Shown in pieces: positions 32,212 to 39,134 of a stretch of DNA of 44,448 bases. The stretch's first letter is position 1; each line of letters begins with the position of its first letter. The stretch spans positions 1-44,448 of IMG/VR virus record IMGVR_UViG_3300036591_000156; one strand, 5' to 3'. Origin of the DNA: a virus. The position numbers were made by a program, and so were the translations under genes. The notes beneath the pieces are model-generated. The model was given only the letters and a program-made list of their open reading frames with translations, was not told where the DNA came from and ran no database searches.

Positions 32212-32490
32212 TTAAATCAGGGACTTTTGCGCCGCACTTTTGCGCGGGGTGCGGGGCCGAGGCGCGGCCGGATCCGCAGCGGGCCGAGGCGGCGGCATGG
32301 CGGGTTTAAGCGCCGCCAATTTGGCATCGCCTTGCGCCTTGCACGCGGGATCCGCGCAGGCGCGCCAAGGGCGTTGCCCCGGCTTCAGCGCGCGCGCCCC
32401 GCCGGGCGGTTGGAAGCCAAACGGCGCGGGCCGCGCACCGCAGGCGTCACAAGGCCCGAGCGGGCGCGGTGCGGCCTTGGGCGCGGCCAT
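32212..32490 (-). CDS. Small zinc-ribbon protein next to the helicase gene
   Basis: The product has 92 residues with C-x2-C (PCDACG, near residues 14-17) and C-x4-C (ACADPAC, near 45-50), a plausible zinc-binding ribbon, then a Pro/Arg-rich basic tail. Its ATG overlaps the helicase stop by one base (TGATG). It may bind nucleic acid or a replication partner. No family recognised. Confidence 0.65.
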   Translation of the reverse strand: MAAPKAAPRPLGPCDACGARPAPFGFQPPGGARALKPGQRPWRACADPACKAQGDAKLAALKPAMPPPRPAADPAAPRPRTPRKSAAQKSLI

Positions 32491-34325
32491 CAGCCCTTGC
32501 GCCCGGCAGCGGCGCGCAAGGCATCGCCATACTCGGCCACGCGATCAAAGGCCGCTTGTGAAATCGTGATCCCGCGATAGCCGGTGTCGGACACCTTGGC
32601 GGGCGTGTAGACGTGGCCGCTTGGCCCCTTCATTGCCCCGGACCGCGCCTTGAGGCCGTTTGCAACCGTCCGCTTGCCCCAAGCCGCCTCACCACTCGAC
32701 AACAGATAGGCGTTGAAGGCATCGCCCAAATCGCGGCCCGTCACAAAATTGTTAGGGTTGCCGTCAATATCGCATTCCTCAGTCAAAAACACGCGCAGGG
32801 GATCGCTATCCTTGCGATATTCCTCAGTTGCGGCGCGCACCGCATCGGGTTGGCGCAGGCCGCCCGCGAGATAATCAAGGCACCCCTGCACCATCCACGC
32901 AAAAATCCCATCGCGTTCCGCCCATAGCTTTTCGGTTAGCCCTTCATCCACGTCCGCCTCAGCAATTTGCACATCAAAGGGCACCAGCATCACGCGCCGC
33001 CATATCCCATCATCAGCGCCCCGGATTTCGGGCTTGTGGTTTCCCGAAATTGTCAATTTGAACTCGGGCACGATTTCCACGAACTCTTGTTGCATCCGGC
33101 GGATCATAATGGCTTCACCGCCGGTCAGGGCCTTGATTAGCGCCTCTTTCATGCGCTGGCCTTGTTCCGGCTCAGAGGCGCGCGCCATGCGGGCACCGGG
33201 CAGGCGGACAAGATCGGGCGTTGCGTCCGATCCTTTGCGCTGTTCCGTGCCGGTCAGCGTTTCGATTGGGATCGTGGTGCCATAATCGGCCATGATCCGG
33301 GCAATCGTATCCACAAGGGTGGACTTGCCGTTGCGGCCGCCACCAAAGAAAAACGCCAACTTTTGTTCCGTCTTAATCCCGGTGATTGTCAGGCCGAACC
33401 ACCGTTGCAGATATCCGCGCACCTCGGGATCCGGCTGGATTGTTTCTAGAAATGCCTCAAAATTGGGGCAAGTTGCGGCCGGGTTGTAATCGGCAAGCAT
33501 CATCTTGCTAATCAGGTGCCGCCGGTCATGTGGCAGTTGATCGACGCGCCACACCGGGGCCGCATCGCCCCACGCCGCATCATGCGGATCTAGGGCCTTG
33601 GTGAATTGCAGAACACCGGTTTGGCAGCAGACCATCATCGGATCCGCGTTCAGCGCGTCCACCGTTGTGGCGGCAGTCACTTTGACCTCTTGCAGCATGT
33701 TGCTAATTTTGGACGTGTTGCCGGTGGCCTTGGCGTGGCCCCGGTGCGCGGCCTTGGCTTTTTGAAGCCGCTCAGACACGCCTTGTCCGTTGCGGCGGAT
33801 TTCACGCAAAGCCGCAAGGCGCTCGCGTTGTTCGTCCGTTGGATCTTTGACCTTTTCTAAATCGGCCAATTCGGGCCGCGTGGCCACAAATAGATCAAGC
33901 GCATCGGTTTCCCATTCCTCTATGGCGATGTGATCCACCTCTAGCAAGATTTTGGCCGCGATTTGCTGCGCATCGCGCCGCACGTCCAATTCATCCTCAT
34001 CAGAACGCCAGATCTTGCCGCCCCACCGATACCAGCCGAGGCGGGGCACCAAGAGAATGTTTTCGCCATAATGCGCCATCAGGCGTTGCCCGTTGCCGTA
34101 GTCATTCAGCGGAAAGGCGGCGCAGCGATCTAGCAGATCATCAGGCGCGGCCGGATCCAGCCCGGCGCGCCACGCGTCAGGATCTTGATCTAGGCCCGCA
34201 TCAAAATCGGCATCATCGCCCCGATCATCGCCCCGATCATCGCCCGGATCTTGCGGGGTGGCGGCATCATCGTCCGTCACGGTTTCGGCGCTATCAAACG
34301 CCCGGCGGATTGCAGATGCACTCAT
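32490..34325 (-). CDS. P4/D5-type phage replicative helicase
   Basis: The product has 611 residues. An acidic N-terminal region (about 15-50, many Asp) is followed by a D5_N-like domain. The SF3-type helicase has Walker A FFFGGGRNGKST (about 326-336), Walker B-like region VEIVPEFKLTISGNHKP with the sensor Asn, and IRGADDGIWRRVMLVPFDV typical of the P4 family C-terminus. It unwinds phage DNA at the origin. ATGA overlap with the primase gene shows they are translated together. Confidence 0.92.
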   Translation of the reverse strand: MSASAIRRAFDSAETVTDDDAATPQDPGDDRGDDRGDDADFDAGLDQDPDAWRAGLDPAAPDDLLDRCAAFPLNDYGNGQRLMAHYGENILLVPRLGWYRWGGKIWRSDEDELDVRRDAQQIAAKILLEVDHIAIEEWETDALDLFVATRPELADLEKVKDPTDEQRERLAALREIRRNGQGVSERLQKAKAAHRGHAKATGNTSKISNMLQEVKVTAATTVDALNADPMMVCCQTGVLQFTKALDPHDAAWGDAAPVWRVDQLPHDRRHLISKMMLADYNPAATCPNFEAFLETIQPDPEVRGYLQRWFGLTITGIKTEQKLAFFFGGGRNGKSTLVDTIARIMADYGTTIPIETLTGTEQRKGSDATPDLVRLPGARMARASEPEQGQRMKEALIKALTGGEAIMIRRMQQEFVEIVPEFKLTISGNHKPEIRGADDGIWRRVMLVPFDVQIAEADVDEGLTEKLWAERDGIFAWMVQGCLDYLAGGLRQPDAVRAATEEYRKDSDPLRVFLTEECDIDGNPNNFVTGRDLGDAFNAYLLSSGEAAWGKRTVANGLKARSGAMKGPSGHVYTPAKVSDTGYRGITISQAAFDRVAEYGDALRAAAGRKG

Positions 34326-35446
34326 TGCGCGGCCCCTTTATTTTCGATTTCAATTTTTCGGGCCAGATCATTCAGATCCACGCCCGCGCCGGGGTGGACG
34401 ATCTGCCCCACCAATCCGGGCCGCACCGATTGCGCGCGCCGGATCCCGGCCATCAGCTTGGCGCGGGTTGGCCCGGCCGCACTGTCACCGTCTTGGATAA
34501 ACACCAGCCGCGACACATCGGCGGGCGGGATCCACGCCCGATCATCGGCCAGATCTGGCAATCCGCTATCGCGGGTGCCGGGCACCTTGATTTGACGGCC
34601 CGACATATTGCCAAGATCCACAAGCGCCCAATAGGCGGCACCGGGCACCACATCGAAGGTCACGGCCGTGGCGGTTGTCTCAAGGCCTTCACCCGCGACC
34701 ATCACGCCCGTTTTGCCCATTGGCGTTAGGCGGATTGCGCCGCCCTTTTTGGATCCGCGCACCATCTTGGCAGGCATCGCCGCGCCGTCCCAAAAGATTT
34801 CGGCCTTTTCGCCCGGCAGATCCGGGTTGATCCATGTTTGGTGCACGGCCGTAATGTGGCCGTGCGCGTCTTGGATCGCCGCGATCATGGCCGGGCCAGT
34901 GTGCATCACCCGCTGCGCGCCGTCCGCGTGTTTGCGGTAGGGGTGCGCCGCGATGTAGCGCAGCGTTGGGGGGAAATATCCAAAGCGGATCCCGCGCCCG
35001 GCCAAATAGGCATCAACAGGTGATCCGGCGGCCTCTTGCGCCGCGTGCCAAATGCCGCGCCCCTCGGCCACGGACCGGGCGCGCAGGGTGGCGGCCGTAT
35101 CGGCGCGCCGTTGCTCAGAGGCGCGGGCCTTTTCAATGCGGCGGGCCATTTCGGCCGGATCCACTTGCACATCCGCGTCACCGGCCAGATAGGCCAGCGC
35201 GGCGCGAAAATCGCACGCTAGGACGTGCTGCACCAAGGCCAGACCGTCACCGCCTGCGCCGGTGCACAATCGGCACACAAAGACGCCCAATTGCGGGTTG
35301 ATCCCAAAGCGATCCTTGCCGCCGCACACCGGGCAAGGCCCGACGCGTTCACCCCCGGCGGGTTTGAGGCCTTCAATGCCGAGCCGGTCCGCAACCTCAA
35401 GGATTGGGATCGCCTTGGCCAAAGCGAGGCGGCCATCATCACGCAT
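34322..35446 (-). CDS. CHC2/Toprim phage primase
   Basis: The product has 374 residues. A CHC2-like zinc finger is formed by C38, C41, C58 and C61 (CPVCGGKDRF and CRLC). The Toprim catalytic signature is GEGLETT (252-258) and IQDGDSA (D319-D321). It synthesises primers for phage replication and works with the following helicase. The P4 alpha protein has both activities in one chain, whereas here they are split into two overlapping genes. It overlaps the winged-helix gene by 8 bp. Confidence 0.92.
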   Translation of the reverse strand: MRDDGRLALAKAIPILEVADRLGIEGLKPAGGERVGPCPVCGGKDRFGINPQLGVFVCRLCTGAGGDGLALVQHVLACDFRAALAYLAGDADVQVDPAEMARRIEKARASEQRRADTAATLRARSVAEGRGIWHAAQEAAGSPVDAYLAGRGIRFGYFPPTLRYIAAHPYRKHADGAQRVMHTGPAMIAAIQDAHGHITAVHQTWINPDLPGEKAEIFWDGAAMPAKMVRGSKKGGAIRLTPMGKTGVMVAGEGLETTATAVTFDVVPGAAYWALVDLGNMSGRQIKVPGTRDSGLPDLADDRAWIPPADVSRLVFIQDGDSAAGPTRAKLMAGIRRAQSVRPGLVGQIVHPGAGVDLNDLARKIEIENKGAAQ

Positions 35447-35849
35447 GGGGGATCCCCTCGAATGTGAACGCGGCCGGGGCCGTCAGGCGGTAGCCAACGC
35501 CAGACCACAATTCAACCGTGACCGGATAGGCCGAGGCCGCGAAGGCCCGGCGGATTGCAGACACGCGTTGATAAACCGTTTCGATTGACCCCCATTGATC
35601 CGACGCCCGGTCAAACAGGGCCGCCGATTGCAGGGCATCCGGCGACACCCACCGGCCGCGCCGCCGGTCCAAGGCCTGCAAGGTCCGCACGTCACGCACC
35701 GACAGATCAAGGCCGAGGTTAGAGCAACCTTGGAAAAACGCGGGCACCGGATCCAGATAGAACCCCATCAGATCCAGCGCATATGACAGCCGGTCCGCCT
35801 CGGGCTGCGCCATGACTTCACCGCGCAGCATATCCATCCCGGCACTCAT
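35439..35849 (-). CDS. OmpR/PhoB-type winged-helix protein without receiver domain
   Basis: The product has 136 residues. The last 85 match the transcriptional regulatory C-terminal winged helix: LSVRDVRTLQALDRRRGRWV, then IETVYQRVSAIRRAFAA and VELWSGVGYRLTAP; the GYRL wing strand is diagnostic. No phosphoreceiver domain precedes it, only 45 residues. Between the Cro-like gene and primase it may activate early transcription or act as an origin-binding factor. The ATG overlaps the previous stop as ATGA. Confidence 0.72.
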   Translation of the reverse strand: MSAGMDMLRGEVMAQPEADRLSYALDLMGFYLDPVPAFFQGCSNLGLDLSVRDVRTLQALDRRRGRWVSPDALQSAALFDRASDQWGSIETVYQRVSAIRRAFAASAYPVTVELWSGVGYRLTAPAAFTFEGIPHA

Positions 35850-36145
35850 TGGGCGCGCCCCGCACGCGCCGCAGCGTTCACGCGCAGGGATCGCATGGGA
35901 TCGCTTGGCAGGGCCGCAGGCACATCCCGCAAGAGGCGCAGATAAGCCGCGACAATTTCGGGCACCAAGGCATCAACCGGCACCGCCGCATCACTGGCCA
36001 TTTTTTGGATCAAGAGGCGATCACCGCGCGGCAAGGCATCCATAAGATCAGAGGCGGCCCCGGCGGCCGAGGCGGGCGCGGCAAGCGGTGCGGCCAAGGT
36101 TACGGCGCGCGGCTTGATTGGGCAGGCGTCAAACAATTCGGCCAT
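35846..36145 (-). CDS. Early phage hypothetical protein
   Basis: The product has 99 residues with an Ala-rich start and a helical middle (LIQKMASDAAVPVDALVPEI, then VAAYLRLLRDVPAALPSDPM) that may include a small DNA-binding or oligomerisation helix pair. It is the second gene of the leftward early operon and shares a one-base overlap with the Cro-like gene and a 4-base overlap with the next. No family recognised. Confidence 0.65.
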   Translation of the reverse strand: MAELFDACPIKPRAVTLAAPLAAPASAAGAASDLMDALPRGDRLLIQKMASDAAVPVDALVPEIVAAYLRLLRDVPAALPSDPMRSLRVNAAARAGRAQ

Positions 36146-36423
36146 TATACTCGCCCCCCGAAAACCGGCAGATCGACACCGGCGGCACCGGCGCGCCGCG
36201 TTAGCAGATCATGCACGCGGGCGGCATTGCCGAGGCAAATATCCCGGCGCGGCTTGGCCAGAAAATCGCCTAGCGTGTTTTTGCCAAGGCCCAGATCCCG
36301 GCCCACCGCAGCGGCCGAGAGGCCGACAAGGGGCAGCGCATCCGCAAGCCAAAACCGAAAATCAGCCGCGCCCGGAAAGACCGGGGCCGCGTTTTTTGCA
36401 TTTTTCTTGATTTTATTTTGCAT
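36145..36423 (-). CDS. Cro-like HTH regulator at the start of the leftward operon
   Basis: The product has 92 residues from the ATG at 36423, with GAGG before it. After a basic start (MQNKIKKNAKN) there is a lambda-type HTH: LPLVGLSAAAVGRDLGLGKN, then TLGDFLAKPRRD. It is the first gene of the 29-kb leftward block and is divergent from the repressor across a 228-base operator region, the usual Cro position. It would turn down repressor synthesis or early transcription. Confidence 0.75.
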   Translation of the reverse strand: MQNKIKKNAKNAAPVFPGAADFRFWLADALPLVGLSAAAVGRDLGLGKNTLGDFLAKPRRDICLGNAARVHDLLTRRAGAAGVDLPVFGGRV

Positions 36424-36485
36424 GGCTTGCCTCAATTTGTGATCCGGGCCGCGTTTTAGCCGCCCTATTTAGTGTGATTGCAGGC

Positions 36486-36511
36486 ATTGCACGCTATAAT
36501 GTGCGTTGCAA
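36486..36511. promoter_or_regulatory. Operator-like site before the leftward early operon
   Basis: A 26-base site matches the one at 37240-37265 in 22 positions when both are read in the direction of the operon they precede. It starts TTGCAA and contains a GCAC...GTGC dyad. A perfect TATAAT (36495-36500, plus strand) lies inside it. It is 63 bases before the Cro-like ATG and in the repressor/Cro intergenic region, so it is a likely repressor operator. Confidence 0.7.
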
Positions 36512-36651
36512 CCGAAAATATAGCTATGGCCGAGAAAAACAGCCATAGGGGCAGATTGGCATTGATTTTTCTTTTTTTGTGCGCACTTCCCGTTTAAGTG
36601 TGCCGACACGATCAAGCGCGCACGCATCGCCCCGAGGGAAATTAGGAGACC

Positions 36652-37056
36652 ATGACCATGACCACAGACCAGCACACCGACAGCGACAGCCCCGCGCCGC
36701 AAGGCGCAGCCAAGGACCACCACGCAATGAATATTGTGCGCGTCAATCTGCGCATGGCCACCGCCTTGCGCGGCATGACTTATGCCGAGGTGTCGCGCAA
36801 CGCCGATCTATCCCGCAATGTTTTATCGCAATTCATCGCGGGCCATAAATCTATCACCTATTCAAACCTGTTAAAGATTTGCGATGCGTTAGATGTGCCA
36901 ATTGGCATCCTGCACTACCCCGACACCATCACGGCCGCGCGGATCCGGTTGCACAAAATCCTTTTGCGCACGCCCGATCACCTTGCCGCCAAGGCCTTGG
37001 CCGAGGCGCAGACATGGGCCGAGACACAGGCGCGCCCGGATCCGCCGCAATCATAG
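36652..37056 (+). CDS. XRE-family prophage repressor
   Basis: The product has 134 residues (132 if the second ATG at 36658 is used; AGGAG lies 3 bases before the first and 9 before the second). A Cro/CI-type HTH occupies about 28-80: VRVNLRMATALRGMTYAEVS, then LSRNVLSQFIAGHKSITYSN and LLKICDALDVP. The C-terminal 45 residues are helical. There is no LexA/CI-type peptidase domain, so induction cannot occur by RecA-driven self-cleavage of this protein. It is transcribed divergently from the early operon. Confidence 0.85.
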   Translation: MTMTTDQHTDSDSPAPQGAAKDHHAMNIVRVNLRMATALRGMTYAEVSRNADLSRNVLSQFIAGHKSITYSNLLKICDALDVPIGILHYPDTITAARIRLHKILLRTPDHLAAKALAEAQTWAETQARPDPPQS

Positions 37057-37239
37057 CCTCTATGCGATCACAGAGCCGATCTAGCGCCGCATCATCCGCC
37101 GCCGATACCTTAGAGGCGATTCGCGCCGTATCATTTCTCAACATATGCCATCAAAACCTTAGATTTGGAACATTTAAGCGGGACCGCGCTTAGCTAGGGC
37201 CTAAGCCGCACGCCACAACAAAGCAACCTCAGTAAAAGT

Positions 37240-37265
37240 TTGCAAAGCACATTTTAATGTGCAAT
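37240..37265. promoter_or_regulatory. Operator-like site before the integrase operon
   Basis: A 26-base site with a perfect GCACATT-TT-AATGTGC dyad (37247-37262), flanked by TTGCAA and AAT. It matches the site before the leftward operon at 22 of 26 positions. It lies 31 bases upstream of the 47-residue gene that opens the xis-int operon. This suggests that one regulator controls both operons. Confidence 0.7.
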
Positions 37266-37296
37266 CCGTCGCCCTAGAAATTGAGGGATATGCACC

Positions 37297-37440
37297 ATGA
37301 CAACCCAAGCGATCATCAAATGCAGCATTTTCGAGGCCGCCCTCGGGTGGATCTGCAAAGGATTTGAGGCAAGCGCCGCCGTTTTCGTCACCGCCGCGAT
37401 CATCGGACAAGCGGGCAAGGCCGCCGGGTGGTGGCAATGA
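37297..37440 (+). CDS. Small 47-aa protein opening the excisionase/integrase operon
   Basis: The gene encodes MTTQAIIKCSIFEAALGWIC and a second half AVFVTAAIIGQAGKAAGWWQ, mildly hydrophobic, perhaps one membrane-associated helix. GAGGGA stands about 8 bases before the ATG. Its stop overlaps the next start as ATGA (37437-37440), which supports real translation. Function unknown; it may mainly couple translation of the excisionase. Confidence 0.6.
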   Translation: MTTQAIIKCSIFEAALGWICKGFEASAAVFVTAAIIGQAGKAAGWWQ

Positions 37441-37790
37441 CGGCCGGGGCGGACACCGGGGCCGCAATGCTATCCACGGCCGAGGCCGTCGCCTATCTGG
37501 CGCGGTTTGGCATCAGAACATCACGGCGCACGGTTGACGCCCAAAGGCGGACCGGCGCGCTAAAATCAACCCGCGCGGTTGGCCGCATCCGATTTCTGTT
37601 TTATCGGGCGGACCTAATCGACGCCTTTACGCAGGAACAAAACGCGCCATGCTTAAACTTGTCAGACGCAAAAAGGGCGGCCCCTACTACCTGCGCGGCA
37701 CCGTCGCGGGATCGGCAGTTTATGAAAGCACTCAGTGCAGCGGGCGGGCCGAGGCCGACGCGATCAGGATCCGCCGCGAAGGCGAAATGA
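37437..37790 (+). CDS. Excisionase-like HTH protein
   Basis: The product has 117 residues. The first 60 form a MerR/Xis-like winged helix (MLSTAEAVAYLARFGIRTSR, then RTVDAQRRTGALKSTRAVGR, ending in a FYRADLIDAF strand-helix). Such proteins bend DNA for prophage excision. The reading frame continues 142 bp into the integrase gene; the part over the integrase start is low-complexity Ala/Pro/Arg and may be mere read-on. I chose the ATG at 37437 over the earlier one at 37428 because of the ATGA overlap. Confidence 0.72.
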   Translation: MTAGADTGAAMLSTAEAVAYLARFGIRTSRRTVDAQRRTGALKSTRAVGRIRFLFYRADLIDAFTQEQNAPCLNLSDAKRAAPTTCAAPSRDRQFMKALSAAGGPRPTRSGSAAKAK

Positions 37791-38707
37791 CAGCCCGCCA
37801 CGCCTACGGCAAAGCGGCCACGCTCACCTTTGCCGAGGCCGCCCTTACCTACATGGAAAGCGGCGGCCAAGGCCGCTATCTGGCCAAGATCTTGCAGCAT
37901 TTTGGCCCCGATACGCTTTTGGATGATGTGGACAATGCGGCCGTGAACGCGGCCGCCTCGGCCTTGTATCCGGTGGCGGCCGCCGCGACGATAAACCGGC
38001 AATTGGTCACGCCGATTTCGGCCGTGGTCAACATGGCGGCCGAAAACGATTTGACCCGATACCGCAAATTTAAGCGCCGCAAGACACCGCCGGGCCGCAC
38101 GCGGTGGTTGACGCCAGAGGAAGCCGAGCGGCTTTTGACCTGCGCCGCGCCGCACTTGGTGCCCATCCTGTTCGCCTTGATCGGCACCGGCGCGCGCGTG
38201 TCCGAAATCTTGGGCACAGAGGCGCAGCATTATTATCCCGCCACCGGTGAAATATGGCTGCCAGACACCAAGAACGGCCACCCGCGCATGATCACCTTGC
38301 CCGGCCGCGCCGCCGCCGCCTTGGCCGCCAGCGCGCCGCCCGAGGCGGGCCGGATCTTTTTGACGCCCAAGCGATTGCCTTACATTTTGAACGACACGCG
38401 CGGCGGCCAGATTAAAGGCGCCTTTGATAAAGCGCGCGATGCGGCGGGCCTCGGCCCCGATGTGGTGCCGCACAGCCTGCGCCATACTTGGGCAACGTGG
38501 TTTTACAGCGCCACAAAGGATTTTGGCGGGCTATTGGACAAGGGCGGGTGGCAAAAATCAGACATGGCCAACCGCTACCGCAAGATTGCCCCGGCGGATC
38601 TGGCGGGCCGCTTGCGCGATCACGGTTGGGACTTTGACCCCGCACCGCAATCGACACCCGCGCAGCCCTCGGCCGCGTTCCAAGTTGTGCAAGGCGGCCG
38701 CAGCTAA
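37649..38707 (+). CDS. int: Prophage tyrosine integrase
   Basis: The product has 352 residues. The core-binding domain is about 55-140. The catalytic domain has R183 (GTGARVSEILG), K208 (DTKNG), H275-x-x-R278 (PHSLRHTWATW), W301 (GGWQKSDMANRY, replacing the second His) and nucleophile Y310. It lacks the DUF4102-type N-terminus of the left element's integrase, so the two recombinases are of different families and targets. The attachment site cannot be seen; phage-type genes lie on both sides of it. Confidence 0.93.
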   Translation: MLKLVRRKKGGPYYLRGTVAGSAVYESTQCSGRAEADAIRIRREGEMTARHAYGKAATLTFAEAALTYMESGGQGRYLAKILQHFGPDTLLDDVDNAAVNAAASALYPVAAAATINRQLVTPISAVVNMAAENDLTRYRKFKRRKTPPGRTRWLTPEEAERLLTCAAPHLVPILFALIGTGARVSEILGTEAQHYYPATGEIWLPDTKNGHPRMITLPGRAAAALAASAPPEAGRIFLTPKRLPYILNDTRGGQIKGAFDKARDAAGLGPDVVPHSLRHTWATWFYSATKDFGGLLDKGGWQKSDMANRYRKIAPADLAGRLRDHGWDFDPAPQSTPAQPSAAFQVVQGGRS

Positions 38708-38718
38708 GCGGCCGCCTT
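38691..38718. terminator. 11-bp palindromic hairpin between convergent genes
   Basis: AAGGCGGCCGC (38691-38701) pairs perfectly with 38708-38718 around a six-base loop that contains the integrase stop codon. The next gene on the minus strand ends six bases further on, so the hairpin sits exactly between convergent genes. U-runs are absent; a bidirectional pause or processing hairpin is the safest reading. Confidence 0.5.
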
Positions 38719-38723
38719 GGCGG

Positions 38724-39134
38724 TTAGATCGGATCCACCGGCACAAGGGCAAGGCCCATTGCGGCCAGCGCCGCCGGACCATCGGGGCCGGGCATGGAGG
38801 TGATCAGATCGGGGGTTGCGGCGGGATCCACCGCAACCCCGTCCAGATCAAAGCCCACGACACGCAAGCGCCCCTGCGCGCGGGCGGCGCTTGTCATGTT
38901 TACCGCGAAATCATCCGCGCCCGCATCCCAAGCCGGGCGCGCAAGGGCCTCTTGCGCCGCCGCCATCCATTCCGGCCGGGCCTCAAATGAGGCCACAGCA
39001 TACAGATTGCCCGCCGGATCCTGCCAATCCGCCGGACCATAGGTCCGCGCATCGGCCGGGCCAAAGGCTAGGGCCATCGCCAAATCATTAGCATCTGCAA
39101 TAAGCGCCGCCGGGCAGGCGATTGTCAGTCTCAT
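38724..39134 (-). CDS. Hypothetical phage protein paired with the fibre gene
   Basis: The product has 136 residues: MRLTIACPAALIADANDLAM, then RTYGPADWQDPAGNLYAVAS and WMAAAQEAL. I have a recollection of similar small proteins beside tail-fibre or spike genes in Rhodobacterales prophages, but no function is known. The ATG overlaps the stop of the large fibre gene as ATGA, which implies co-translation and perhaps a chaperone or decoration role for the fibre. Confidence 0.7.
   Translation of the reverse strand: MRLTIACPAALIADANDLAMALAFGPADARTYGPADWQDPAGNLYAVASFEARPEWMAAAQEALARPAWDAGADDFAVNMTSAARAQGRLRVVGFDLDGVAVDPAATPDLITSMPGPDGPAALAAMGLALVPVDPI

Noticed and set aside
36929-37144. Leftward 71-codon ORF antisense to the repressor end
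   Set aside because: Most of it is antisense to the well-supported repressor gene and its C-terminal half is low-complexity; no coupling to another gene.
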